Shown: positions 52,846-61,934 of the stretch, in pieces
How positions within the stretch are numbered: position 1 is the stretch's first letter
How the letters are laid out: each line of letters opens with the position of its first letter
DNA from: an uncultured Oceanospirillaceae bacterium
Lineage (GTDB): Bacteria; Pseudomonadota; Gammaproteobacteria; Pseudomonadales; Balneatricaceae
Direction: 5' to 3'
Assembly (NCBI GenBank): GCA_937136055.1
Contig: CAKZOD010000027.1
Span: 1-64,000 of the forward strand
Length of the DNA stretch: 64,000 nucleotides
Notes under the pieces: model-generated
Seen by the model: only the letters and a program-made list of their open reading frames with translations
Databases searched by the model: none
Told to the model about the DNA's origin: nothing
Translations under genes and position numbers: made by a program

Positions 52846-53829
52846 TCAAAACCGAGTTTTATCTCTTTGCTGCCACATGGAGGCTGCCGCCAGTTGAGCA
52901 TCTTCAAAGGTTTTCTCAACATCGAGCAGAATAAGGGTTGAGGCCAAAGTGCTAATTAAGGCACCTTCACCGTAAGGATGGGTGATTTCACCACGCCAAA
53001 GCTCAATCAAATGCGCTTGCTGCAATTGCGCTTCTTTGACTTCTCTTTTGGCGTAAATACGTGGCCACTGCTGCTCAGAAAGCTCACCGTTCTTGATCCA
53101 ACGAATTTCACAATCCGCATCTGGACGCACTTCAGCCTCACCGCCATCACCGCGAATTGTTAAGCTGTTTTGCACATTAAGGAGCGCATTAGTTTGTTGA
53201 TGCATTGGCGCATAGGCGGGATGAAACACACCATCAACACAAGCTTTGCTGTGCAACGGATTCAGCATTCGACACAATGTATGCACTGGAGAGCGCAGAC
53301 CAAATAGTTGGCGCATCTCAATAATGCTAGCAAGCTTTGGTGCCATTTTATCAATACCCATAAAGGCAAAATTGCGCTGATTGAGCTCTTGCTCAACACG
53401 ATGCCAGCTATCACAGCTTGGTATCTTAAAGCGAGATAGCATGTCTTGTGTGTAAATACGCCCTTGTGTATGCCCTCTTGCACCGTGCATAAAAATCTTA
53501 TAACCATTCTCTGCGAGTAACAATGCGGTTAATAAAAACCAAGGTAATTGCCTTTTTTTACCGGCATAAGTAGACCAATCTATATCGACTTGAATACCAA
53601 TTGGCGCCGCGTATTTTTCACGTACACCATCCACAAAACCTGCCAACTCCGAGGCTGATTCTTCTTTAATACGTAACAGCATTAAAAAAGCACCTAGCTG
53701 CTCTGGCTGCACTTGATCTTCTAAGATCATTTGCATTGCATGCTTCGCTTCGTCAAGAGTCAATGAGCGAGAGCCTTTTTTACCCTTCCCTAGAATTCTT
53801 ACATATTGCGCAAAAGGATGTTCTTGCAA
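52846..53829 (-). CDS. ybiB: YbiB/TrpD2-family glycosyltransferase-like protein
   Basis: A 327-residue protein related to anthranilate phosphoribosyltransferase (TrpD) but of the YbiB/TrpD2 branch. The fold elements LTLDEAKHAMQMIL and LGAFLMLLRIKEES are visible. The TrpD catalytic text is changed, and Escherichia coli YbiB binds nucleic acid and does not make tryptophan. The start is a TTG with AAGGTGG a few bases before it. It is divergent from rlmD. Confidence 0.85.
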   Translation of the reverse strand: MQEHPFAQYVRILGKGKKGSRSLTLDEAKHAMQMILEDQVQPEQLGAFLMLLRIKEESASELAGFVDGVREKYAAPIGIQVDIDWSTYAGKKRQLPWFLLTALLLAENGYKIFMHGARGHTQGRIYTQDMLSRFKIPSCDSWHRVEQELNQRNFAFMGIDKMAPKLASIIEMRQLFGLRSPVHTLCRMLNPLHSKACVDGVFHPAYAPMHQQTNALLNVQNSLTIRGDGGEAEVRPDADCEIRWIKNGELSEQQWPRIYAKREVKEAQLQQAHLIELWRGEITHPYGEGALISTLASTLILLDVEKTFEDAQLAAASMWQQRDKTRF

Positions 53830-53890
53830 GGTACCACCTTATTCTATAAATAAATTAATGATATGCAGCAAACTCGCTTTAAGCAAATAT

Positions 53891-54085
53891 CTAGTTGTTA
53901 TTAATAGTAATTACCCCGCTACTGTTTAAAAACCATCCACAGCTGCCCTCTCCAGCACCTTTTACTACGATATACTCCCTGGGGTTTATAATTTCCTGTG
54001 ACCGACTAACAACTACAGGTATAATGCGATCAAACACATCTCCTGTAAGCTCTGCACTAACAGACAAGACGAAATAAAAAGGCAC
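53891..54085 (-). other. Small doubtful frame, possible gene remnant
   Basis: A 64-codon frame between ybiB and rlmD. It starts with GTG and reads like the end of an exported protein (AELTGDVFDRIIPVVVSR, GSCGWFLNSSGVITINNN). The ribosome site is poor and it abuts the start of rlmD. In the +1 frame upstream, MKWSAFLFRLVC looks like a signal-peptide start, so a frameshifted remnant is possible. Confidence 0.25.
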
Positions 54086-54093
54086 TCCACTTC

Positions 54094-55509
54094 ATGTCCC
54101 GTAATAAAATTCAATTTGGCCGCCCCAAAAAATCAAAACCAAAACTGGCTGAACAACAACTATCTATCGAAAGCTTGAGCATTGAAGGAAGAGGCGTTGC
54201 TAAAAGCAACGGTAAAACATTATTTGTCGAAGGCGCACTTCCAGGCGAGACTGTCACTGCAAAAATCACCCAAGATCACAAAAGCTATGCCCAAGCTCAG
54301 TTAATAGACGTGATATCTGCAAGCGAACAACGTATTGATGCACCTTGTGAACACTATAGCCAATGCGGTGGCTGCCAGCTGCAACATTTATCTGCAACGG
54401 CGCAACTAGCACACAAACAAGAAGCAGTACTCTCTTTACTTTTACATAATGCAAAAACCACACCGCAATCGGTAGAAACAGCATTAGAATCTCCTGCCTA
54501 CTACTACAGACGCAGCGCTCGAATTGGGGTAAACCAACTGCATCAATCAGGGCTTGCTATTGTCGGATTCAGACGTGCTAACAGTGCAAAATTGCTACAA
54601 GTCTCACATTGTAAGGTACTGCCAGAAAATCTTTCCGAATTGTTTAATCAGCTACGTGACAGCCTAGATCAAATAGATAATGCCAAAGCGATTACCCATG
54701 TTGAGCTATTACAAGGCGATAACATTGGCGCATTAACTTTTCGCTGCAAAGCGCAGCTTAAAAACGCCGCTAAGAAAACCCTTTTAACATTACTTGAAAC
54801 ACTTTCAGATTCAGGTATTACTTTTCAGGGCTACTTAAGATATGACGATAAAACGGTCCCTCTTAAACAATACCCAGAGCGTTTAAGCTACGCGATCAAC
54901 GACCTTAAACTCTCTTTTGAAAGCGGTGACTTTTTGCAAGTTAATGCACAGGTCAATCAACAAATGATAAATCGCGCTCTCGATTGGCTAGCGCTGTGCA
55001 AAGAAGATAAGATTCTTGATTGCTTTGCAGGTCTTGGTAACTTCTCTTTACCTTTGTCAAAACAGGTCCAACAAGTAACTGGCATTGAAGGCAGCGAGAG
55101 AATGGTTGAACGAGCCGCGTTTAACGCACTGTTAAATAACATTGATAACTGCCAGTTCTACAGCGCAAACCTTAGCGAAGATATTCAGTCGCACAGCTGG
55201 GCTGCTAAACACTTTAACAAACTGGTACTCGATCCACCGCGCAGCGGCGCTAGCGAGCTTATTAACAACCTATTTAGCTCTGCGATAGGCGAACAACTCA
55301 CACATATATTATATGTCGCATGTGACCCTTCTTCATTAGCAAGAGATACAAAGCTTCTGAATGAAAATGGTTTTGAGATGGTTAAGTTCTGTGTCATGGA
55401 CATGTTTCCAAATACAGCGCATATAGAATCTATGGCGCTGTTTTGCCTTGCAAAACCTAGCAATAAAACACCTAAAAAGGCAAAAGCAAAAACATTATAT
55501 GACTACTGA
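54094..55509 (+). CDS. rlmD: 23S rRNA (uracil-1939-C5) methyltransferase
   Basis: S-adenosylmethionine-dependent rRNA methyltransferase of 471 residues. An N-terminal TRAM domain (about 22–80) is followed by the iron-sulphur cysteines (PCEHYSQCGGCQL, about 84–96, plus a later Cys) and the methyltransferase domain with LDCFAGLGNFSLPL, LDPPRSGA and VACDPSSLARD, the last two carrying the catalytic motifs of the RumA family. An rRNA/tRNA pseudouridine synthase gene overlaps its end by 11 bp. relA, the usual neighbour in relatives, is not here. Confidence 0.95.
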   Translation: MSRNKIQFGRPKKSKPKLAEQQLSIESLSIEGRGVAKSNGKTLFVEGALPGETVTAKITQDHKSYAQAQLIDVISASEQRIDAPCEHYSQCGGCQLQHLSATAQLAHKQEAVLSLLLHNAKTTPQSVETALESPAYYYRRSARIGVNQLHQSGLAIVGFRRANSAKLLQVSHCKVLPENLSELFNQLRDSLDQIDNAKAITHVELLQGDNIGALTFRCKAQLKNAAKKTLLTLLETLSDSGITFQGYLRYDDKTVPLKQYPERLSYAINDLKLSFESGDFLQVNAQVNQQMINRALDWLALCKEDKILDCFAGLGNFSLPLSKQVQQVTGIEGSERMVERAAFNALLNNIDNCQFYSANLSEDIQSHSWAAKHFNKLVLDPPRSGASELINNLFSSAIGEQLTHILYVACDPSSLARDTKLLNENGFEMVKFCVMDMFPNTAHIESMALFCLAKPSNKTPKKAKAKTLYDY

Positions 55510-56137
55510 TAATACAATCGATATTATTTACCAAGACGAAGCACTGCTGATAGTTGATAAACCCGCCAAGCTATTATCAGTGCCGGGGCGCGGGCCTGAT
55601 AAGCAAGACTGTTTGATTAATCGCTTAATTGCTCAAGGGTTTAGCGATGCGCTCATCGTGCATCGTCTTGATTATGCAACCTCTGGCATTATGGTTGTTG
55701 CGCGCAGTAAAGCGATCCACAAAGCGTTGAGTATTTTATTTCAAAATCGTGAAATTGGTAAAAGTTATCAGGCGATTGTCTGGGGGAAAATGAAAGCTAC
55801 TCAAGGCACTATAGAGCAACCTTTACGTTGCGATTGGGAAAACCGCCCACTGCAAATTGTCGATTACGAGTGGGGGAAAAATGCCATTACTCACTGGCAA
55901 GTCACTGAGCAAACAGCTGATACTTCACGCATCATGCTATTTCCTGAAACAGGGCGTTCCCACCAGCTAAGGGTACACTTGCAATGGATTAAGCACCCTA
56001 TCTGCGGTGATGAATTCTACGCTTTTAAGGATGCTTTAAATTACTCTGAAAGACTTTGCTTACACGCTCAAACGCTTAGTTTCACCCACCCAGTAAGTAA
56101 TCAAGCAATGGCATTTGAGATCCCCTCCCCTTTCTAA
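55499..56137 (+). CDS. rluA: RluA-family pseudouridine synthase
   Basis: Enzyme of 212 residues that converts uridine to pseudouridine in RNA. The catalytic aspartate is in HRLDYATSG (about 56–64); LLIVDKPAKLLSVPGRG and GRSHQLRVH are family motifs. Length and layout match Escherichia coli RluA (23S U746 and tRNA U32), though the target is not proved. I start at the ATG at 55499, which overlaps the end of rlmD by 11 bp; the two are likely translationally coupled. Confidence 0.88.
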   Translation: MTTDNTIDIIYQDEALLIVDKPAKLLSVPGRGPDKQDCLINRLIAQGFSDALIVHRLDYATSGIMVVARSKAIHKALSILFQNREIGKSYQAIVWGKMKATQGTIEQPLRCDWENRPLQIVDYEWGKNAITHWQVTEQTADTSRIMLFPETGRSHQLRVHLQWIKHPICGDEFYAFKDALNYSERLCLHAQTLSFTHPVSNQAMAFEIPSPF

Positions 56138-56246
56138 CTTCACCCTTACTTACAAAACGTTACTATCTTTTTGTATACTATTCGCTCAAAGAGCAATATA
56201 GTTTTTTGCACTCGTCAATTGAATGAAACTTTATGGTGAACAACAA

Positions 56247-57170
56247 ATGATCATTTCATGCGGTGAAGCCCTCGCCGATTGCTTTAAACAACAGGATACA
56301 CATGCCTTTGACGCCATTATTGGTGGCTCTCCACTTAATGTCGCCATCGCTTTAGCAAACGCAGGTAGCAAAAGCGCATTAATGACTAACATTTCAACAG
56401 ACCAGTTTGGCGACATGCATGTCGCGCACTTAACAAAGCACCGTGTAAATTGTGACTATATCACTCGCTCTGAGCATTTATCTGGCTTAATGTTTGTTCA
56501 ATACAATCCGGATAAAAGTGCGAGTTATAACTTTTACGGACACAATAGTGCCGAGTTAAATTTTGATCACCAAAATCTTACCTCTAGTATTGATCATCAA
56601 GTCACTTGCCTGCACTTTGGCTCTTTTTCTTTAGTTTGCGGACAAACAGCCCAGAGTTTCAATCAAATAATCAACACCGAGAAAAAACAACGTGTTATCT
56701 CTGTCGACATCAATATCCGAACGGCTATTGAGCCAAATATGCAAATATGGGAGAGTAAGTTTCAGCAATTGATGCAAAGCGCACATATTTTAAAAGCAAG
56801 CTCTGAAGATCTATGCCTACTCTACAACTTAGAGAGCTTCAACAAACACAACGCTTTAGATATCCTTCAACAATGGGATCAAGCAGGTGTTTGTATATCC
56901 GTTATTACAGATGCGGAAAACGGCGCGTACGCCTATCATCAAGGAAAACTCATCCATCGTGATGCCCACGAAGTCACTGTTGTCGATACTGTTGGTGCTG
57001 GGGATTGTTTTATGGCGTTTTTCTTAAATAAACTTGAACAGCAGAACGTACTTGATATATCTGCGATCTCAACACTCTCAACCGATCAACTGGAAAACGC
57101 TCTTGAAGCAGGCCTGAAAGCAGCTGCCTTTACAGTTGAACAAAAAGGCGCGATATTCCCTAGTCGCTAA
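56247..57170 (+). CDS. PfkB-family carbohydrate kinase (fructokinase-like)
   Basis: Sugar kinase of 307 residues. The beginning MIISCGEALADCF and GGSPLNVAIALANAG are typical of the fructokinase group of the PfkB family; DTVGAGDCFMAFF (about 246–258) carries the catalytic aspartate. It would phosphorylate a sugar such as fructose with ATP. I start at the ATG at 56247, preceded by GGTGA; an ATG eight codons upstream has no ribosome site. No transporter or sugar hydrolase lies nearby. Confidence 0.85.
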   Translation: MIISCGEALADCFKQQDTHAFDAIIGGSPLNVAIALANAGSKSALMTNISTDQFGDMHVAHLTKHRVNCDYITRSEHLSGLMFVQYNPDKSASYNFYGHNSAELNFDHQNLTSSIDHQVTCLHFGSFSLVCGQTAQSFNQIINTEKKQRVISVDINIRTAIEPNMQIWESKFQQLMQSAHILKASSEDLCLLYNLESFNKHNALDILQQWDQAGVCISVITDAENGAYAYHQGKLIHRDAHEVTVVDTVGAGDCFMAFFLNKLEQQNVLDISAISTLSTDQLENALEAGLKAAAFTVEQKGAIFPSR

Positions 57171-57437
57171 TTTTTCATCTATACATTTCAGTTTTTAACT
57201 ATAATGACATATACAGTAATGTTTTGGTTTCATTGAGAAGACCACAAGCTGTTTAAAACTTATTAATTCAAAAGCTTACATTGTTCGCCAAGTTTCAAAG
57301 AAAGATAGCTTAATGCTATATTAATATGATTTTTAGTATAGTTTCCCGAACAAAACAACAGATTACTGTTCAAATTATTGAGCCAGCAAACTGAGAGGAG
57401 CTCTGGTTCGCACTCCTCTCAAGCAAAGGATGTTTAT

Positions 57438-60017
57438 ATGCTTTATCCCACCCAATATAAAACTCTAGTTTACTTTTTTTCTGCAGCGTTACTGTTTGGG
57501 TGTGGTGGCGGTGGCTCAAGTTCTAGCGAAACTACAACGAATGGCACTCACTTGTCAGGTGCAATTACAATCCCTTCATTTTCCGTTATAGACTCAGATA
57601 TCAATAACTCTCAAACAGCTTCTGTCAGTAACTCGACCATTAGCTCTGCTCAAGAAATATCAAATCCTGTGAGTCTTGGTGGGTACGTTAACTCCCCCGG
57701 AAAAGGGGCTAGCGGAAATAGCTTTGTGAATGGTGATGTTAATGATTATTACAAAGTAGCCTTGAAAGCCAACCAAATTATCTCTCTAAATATCGCAGAC
57801 TCTAACGCTGATTTAGATCTATACCTTTACACATCTGCGGGCGCTTTTGTCTCATCATCACTTGGCGCAAATAAAAATGAAACGATTACTGTGACAACCG
57901 ATGGTGACTATCTAATAAATGTCGTACCGATCAATAGTGCCTCAAGCTACGTCCTTTCAATTGGGCTTGTCCAAAGTGCCAGTGTCGGTGCTGAAACACA
58001 ACTTAAAAACAGCTTTTCTTTAACCGCTGAGTTTGCTGAAAATGAATTAATCGTCAAGAAAAAAACAGCACAAAAAACGAGTAACCTCTTTAGTAGTACT
58101 CAGCAACCTGTAATAGAACTAATGGATATGAATACTTTGCAGCAACAACAATCCATGATGAGTAGCTTGAAGATGGATACTCATATAATGGATAAAATGG
58201 AGCAAGGAACCAGCGAGCTACAAAAGAAAAAGCTGAAAACCTTATACACAGCAAAAGCGTTATCTAACAGAGCTGATATTGAATACGCACACCCCAACTA
58301 CATTCGAAAGACATCTTTGATACCAAATGATACTTTTTACCCATCACAGTGGCATTACCAGATGATTAATTTACCTTCAGCCTGGGATATTACTACAGGC
58401 TCTGCAGATATAATTGTAGCGGTGATTGATACAGGTGTATTTTTAAACCATGAGGACTTAGCAGGACAACTCATCGCCGGCTATGACTTTATCAGTAATG
58501 CGGCACGTGCCAAGGACGGAGACGGCATAGACCCGAACCCAAACGATGAAGGCGATGGTAGCTCAACGGTAGCCAGCTCATTTCACGGAACCCATGTTGC
58601 AGGGACAATTTCAGCACTAACAAACAACAATAAAGGCGTTGCTGGCGTTAGCTGGAAAAGTAAGATTATGCCTATTCGTGTGCTGGGCGCGGGAGGGGGT
58701 ACTGATTTTGATATTGCTCAAGGAATTTTATACGCTGCCGGCTTAGCAAATAACTCAAATACTCTTCCTGCAAAAAAAGCAGATATCATTAACTTAAGCT
58801 TATCAGGTAGCGCACTGTCTCAAACTTTACTCAATGCAATCAATGCAGCTCGAGACGCCGGTGTCATCATTGTTGCTGCAGCCGGTAATGCTGGTAATAG
58901 CGCACCACAATACCCAGCAGCGATTGCAGGTGTCATTTCAGTCAGTGCTCTCGATGCTGCTCGCAGCTTAGCCCCTTACTCTTCATATGGCAGCACAATC
59001 AGTATTGCCGCTCCTGGCGGAAATATAAGAGCTGATTTAGCAGGTGATGGTAAACCCGATGGTGTATTAAGTACTGTTGCTAACGATAGTGGCCAATCTT
59101 TGCTCTCATTCTACCAAGGCACATCAATGGCAGCCCCACATGTGGCGGGTGTTTTCGCACTAATGAAAAGCATCAACAACTCCCTCACGCCTAGTAATAT
59201 CGATTCTCTATTACAAAGCAATCAATTAACGGTAGATATAGGCGCATCTGGCAAAGACAACCTCTATGGCTACGGCATGATAGATGCTCGCAAGGCCGCT
59301 GAAGCAGTCAGTGGTGTTATAAACACACCTGCGCAACTCAACGTATACCCCTTATCTTTAGGCTTCAACGTCAACCAAAACTCCCACACTCTGATCGTCG
59401 ACAAGACCTCTGGGCAAACACTCAACTTAACATCCATAACCTCCTCAAAGCCTTGGCTGACTATAACCCACCCAGCTAGCCAGTTTGGAAGTTATACTCT
59501 CAACATCAATAGATCATCCTTATCAACAGGCATCCACACTGCAAATGTCACTGCGGTTTCCGATACGGGCGGCACTAAAACGGTAAACATTGTCGTTCAA
59601 GTAGGCTCTGACTTAAATAACGGTGATGTTGGGCGCACCTATGTGCTGCTGATCGATACCCAAACCAACGCTACAGCCAAGTCTTTTCAAGCAGATAGCA
59701 GTAGTGGACAGGTTACTTTTGACATTAGCGACGTACCTCACGGTACATATACTTTAGTTGCTGGTACTGATATGGATAACGACCTATTTATTTGTGACGA
59801 CGGCGAAGCATGTGGGGGATACCCAACATTAAACCAGCTTGAAAATATTGTTGTCGATGGTACTAAAAATAATCTCGATTTTGTGATCGCTTTTCTAGAT
59901 GGCGCATTAAACATATCGAGTGATTCAACATCTGCATTTGTATCAAACAACATAAGCCAGGGCACAGGCATCAAACTAGATACAAGTTCAAGCGGCTTTC
60001 AGAGACAGGAGAATTAG
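57438..60017 (+). CDS. Subtilisin-family (S8) surface lipoprotein protease
   Basis: An 859-residue serine protease anchored as a lipoprotein (lipobox LLFGC, Cys22, followed by a Gly/Ser run). A PPC-type domain (about 75–177) and a pro-like region (about 195–300) precede the peptidase S8 domain. The catalytic triad is Asp331 (VAVIDTG), His383 (SFHGTHVAGT) and Ser563 (GTSMAAPHVAG), with Asn484 in the oxyanion site. The C-terminal part contains two beta-rich regions (about 630–730 and 735–830). I start at the ATG at 57438, with AGGA seven bases before; the upstream TTG would hide the signal peptide. The next gene, with a PrcB-like domain, follows directly. Confidence 0.93.
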   Translation: MLYPTQYKTLVYFFSAALLFGCGGGGSSSSETTTNGTHLSGAITIPSFSVIDSDINNSQTASVSNSTISSAQEISNPVSLGGYVNSPGKGASGNSFVNGDVNDYYKVALKANQIISLNIADSNADLDLYLYTSAGAFVSSSLGANKNETITVTTDGDYLINVVPINSASSYVLSIGLVQSASVGAETQLKNSFSLTAEFAENELIVKKKTAQKTSNLFSSTQQPVIELMDMNTLQQQQSMMSSLKMDTHIMDKMEQGTSELQKKKLKTLYTAKALSNRADIEYAHPNYIRKTSLIPNDTFYPSQWHYQMINLPSAWDITTGSADIIVAVIDTGVFLNHEDLAGQLIAGYDFISNAARAKDGDGIDPNPNDEGDGSSTVASSFHGTHVAGTISALTNNNKGVAGVSWKSKIMPIRVLGAGGGTDFDIAQGILYAAGLANNSNTLPAKKADIINLSLSGSALSQTLLNAINAARDAGVIIVAAAGNAGNSAPQYPAAIAGVISVSALDAARSLAPYSSYGSTISIAAPGGNIRADLAGDGKPDGVLSTVANDSGQSLLSFYQGTSMAAPHVAGVFALMKSINNSLTPSNIDSLLQSNQLTVDIGASGKDNLYGYGMIDARKAAEAVSGVINTPAQLNVYPLSLGFNVNQNSHTLIVDKTSGQTLNLTSITSSKPWLTITHPASQFGSYTLNINRSSLSTGIHTANVTAVSDTGGTKTVNIVVQVGSDLNNGDVGRTYVLLIDTQTNATAKSFQADSSSGQVTFDISDVPHGTYTLVAGTDMDNDLFICDDGEACGGYPTLNQLENIVVDGTKNNLDFVIAFLDGALNISSDSTSAFVSNNISQGTGIKLDTSSSGFQRQEN

Positions 60018-60554
60018 ATGTTAAAAAAGAATAGCGCCCCTTTTAAAATGAGGGCAAAGCAATTATCGCAAACAAACTGCTTTTTAATACCAATGTGTTT
60101 TTTCTCTGTCGCTTTACTTGCTAGCTGCACTACTAATGCATTAGGAGTTTCAGATTATAAAAACCAAAATCAATGCATTGGAGAAAGACCAATGGCAAGT
60201 TTTGTGGGTATACAGGAAATTGAAAATAGTGCTTTATCCTTTTCATTATCAGAAAAAGCTAAGCCCGAAAATACTGACGATATCGAGGAGAAGTTTTGGT
60301 TTCTTAAAATAGCGATGGGCACAAAACCTTCCGCGGGTTACGGCCTAAGTTTAACCTCAAAACAGCTTTTGATTACTGACCAAACAGCATTAATCAAACT
60401 AAAATGGCACCAGCCTGGTCCAGACAGCATGTTAGCGCAGGTAATTACTAGCCCCTGTATTTACTTGAAGCTGCAAAAAGGTAAGTACAACAATATTAAA
60501 GTCATAGATGACAACGATCAGCAACGCTACAAAATTAAAACTCCCATTAGTTAA
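60018..60554 (+). CDS. PrcB-domain lipoprotein, likely protease partner
   Basis: A 178-residue predicted lipoprotein with lipobox LLASC (Cys37) after a long basic-hydrophobic leader. The C-terminal part (about 90–170) fits the PrcB domain: MGTKPSAGYGLSL, then LKWHQPGPDSMLAQVITSPC, then a LPK-like strand. In Treponema denticola the PrcB lipoprotein is needed for stability of the subtilase PrtP. GGAG lies before the ATG, inside the end of the protease gene, and the stop and start are adjacent, so the two are surely co-transcribed. Exact domain assignment is by eye. Confidence 0.75.
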   Translation: MLKKNSAPFKMRAKQLSQTNCFLIPMCFFSVALLASCTTNALGVSDYKNQNQCIGERPMASFVGIQEIENSALSFSLSEKAKPENTDDIEEKFWFLKIAMGTKPSAGYGLSLTSKQLLITDQTALIKLKWHQPGPDSMLAQVITSPCIYLKLQKGKYNNIKVIDDNDQQRYKIKTPIS

Positions 60555-60590
60555 CTGAAAAAACTAATAAACGTTTAACCTCACAACAGC

Positions 60591-60646
60591 CAACAAGCCT
60601 TAAGTTACCTTAAGATCTATCTTAAGAACAACCTCAAGACTTGTTG
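60591..60646. terminator. Putative bidirectional terminator with three CTTAAG palindromes
   Basis: CAACAAG (60591–60597) and CTTGTTG (60640–60646) form an outer stem. Between them CTTAAG occurs at 60599–60604, 60609–60614 and 60621–60626. The structure lies between the convergent PrcB-like lipoprotein gene and purC; TCTTTATTTC follows on the plus strand. Confidence 0.5.
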
Positions 60647-60667
60647 TCTTTATTTCATAAACACAGC

Positions 60668-61771
60668 TTAACTTTCAATTAAACCGTAATCACGATCTAA
60701 AATTTCAAGGATTTCAGCCTTAGGATCACTCGGAATATAAACATCTTCACCAGTAATCGTTTTAGCAATATCTGTGTAGGTTTTACTTACCTGAAGAATA
60801 TCTTCTTCACTCAATAAGAAGTTCTCAGCCATCGCTAAGCGCTCTGTCATCTTATCTTTTGCTAGTAGTAGCTCAGCAGTTGGTACACTGTTTAGTAACA
60901 TTTGGCGAAACCCTTCTTTCGAGTTCTCAACGATGTTACCTTGCTGGTAGGCTTTGCTATCCCATATACGCGACGAATCCGGAGTACCAACTTCATCGAT
61001 GTAGATCAACTCGTCATTACCTTGCAAGTCTTTCACATAACCAAATTCAAACTTGGTATCAACAAAGATTTGATCCACAGATGCTAGCTGCTCAGTTATT
61101 AGATTGAAGCCCTCAGTTAACAACTTCTCATACAGGTCTACATCATCAATCGAGTTAAACTTGAACGCATCTAAGTTATTAACAATATTTTCACGGCTAA
61201 TGTTTACATCATCCACTTCAGGAACTTCATCTACACCCGTAATAATACCTTTAGTAGAAGGTGTAATTAGCAGCTCTGAAAGCTTTTGATTTGATTGCAA
61301 TCCCTCTTCTAATGCTATACCGCAAAAGTCACGAGTACCTTTTGTGTAAGCGCGCCACATGCTACCGGTAATATAGTTTCTTGCTATTGCCTCTACCATC
61401 ACAGGCTGAGCTTGGCGCACAATCCAAATGTACGGGTGTGGTACATCCACAATATGGTTACCAGCAAGACCCGCATCATTGAAGCACTTGAACCAATGAG
61501 CAGAAATCGCATTAAGTGATGCTCCTTTTCCAGGCACACCATTTAAGCCATTTTCGCCTTTCCAGATACACTCAAACGCAGAAATTCTATCGCTGATTAT
61601 CATAATTGCTAACGGTGTATCCGCTGCGATATTGTAACCTTTCTCACGTATAAGGCGGCTACTGTCTTCAGCTGTTAATTTATAAACAGATCTTACTTTG
61701 CCACTGTGCACAGGGCCACTTACGCGGATGTTAAGATCATCATTTACATCCATTACTTTATAAGAGCTCAT
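60668..61771 (-). CDS. purC: SAICAR synthetase, long form
   Basis: Purine-synthesis enzyme joining aspartate to CAIR, 367 residues. This is the long form known from Vibrio, Shewanella and Pseudoalteromonas, in contrast to the 230–240-residue enzyme of Escherichia coli and Pseudomonas. GKVRSVYKL, the [11 protein letters not shown] region and [11 protein letters not shown] are the usual motifs. I start at the ATG at 61771, with GGAG five bases before it; upstream codons in frame are not family-like. It follows bamC on the same strand but is separated by a terminator, so it has its own promoter. Confidence 0.95.
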   Translation of the reverse strand: MSSYKVMDVNDDLNIRVSGPVHSGKVRSVYKLTAEDSSRLIREKGYNIAADTPLAIMIISDRISAFECIWKGENGLNGVPGKGASLNAISAHWFKCFNDAGLAGNHIVDVPHPYIWIVRQAQPVMVEAIARNYITGSMWRAYTKGTRDFCGIALEEGLQSNQKLSELLITPSTKGIITGVDEVPEVDDVNISRENIVNNLDAFKFNSIDDVDLYEKLLTEGFNLITEQLASVDQIFVDTKFEFGYVKDLQGNDELIYIDEVGTPDSSRIWDSKAYQQGNIVENSKEGFRQMLLNSVPTAELLLAKDKMTERLAMAENFLLSEEDILQVSKTYTDIAKTITGEDVYIPSDPKAEILEILDRDYGLIES

Positions 61772-61896
61772 TGATTCTCCGGTCTTTTCTAAGGTATTCA
61801 GGCAGTTTATACCACCCATTTTTAAATTCGCTTTAATGCTATTCAATTAAAATGGCTCATCGAATAGCATTTAATAATTTGCACTTTACAATTAAA

Positions 61897-61919
61897 AACA
61901 CCCACATAAAGTGGGTGTT
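61897..61919 (-). terminator. Intrinsic terminator of dapA–bamC
   Basis: AACACCCAC (61897–61905) and GTGGGTGTT (61911–61919) form a perfect 9-bp stem with a 5-base loop. On the minus strand UUUAAU-type sequence follows. It lies 15 bp after the bamC stop. Confidence 0.85.
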
Positions 61920-61934
61920 AATAAAATCTTAAAA

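Noticed and set aside
53920..53945. LexA box near ybiB
   Set aside because: CTGT and ACAG are present but 13 bases apart, not 8.
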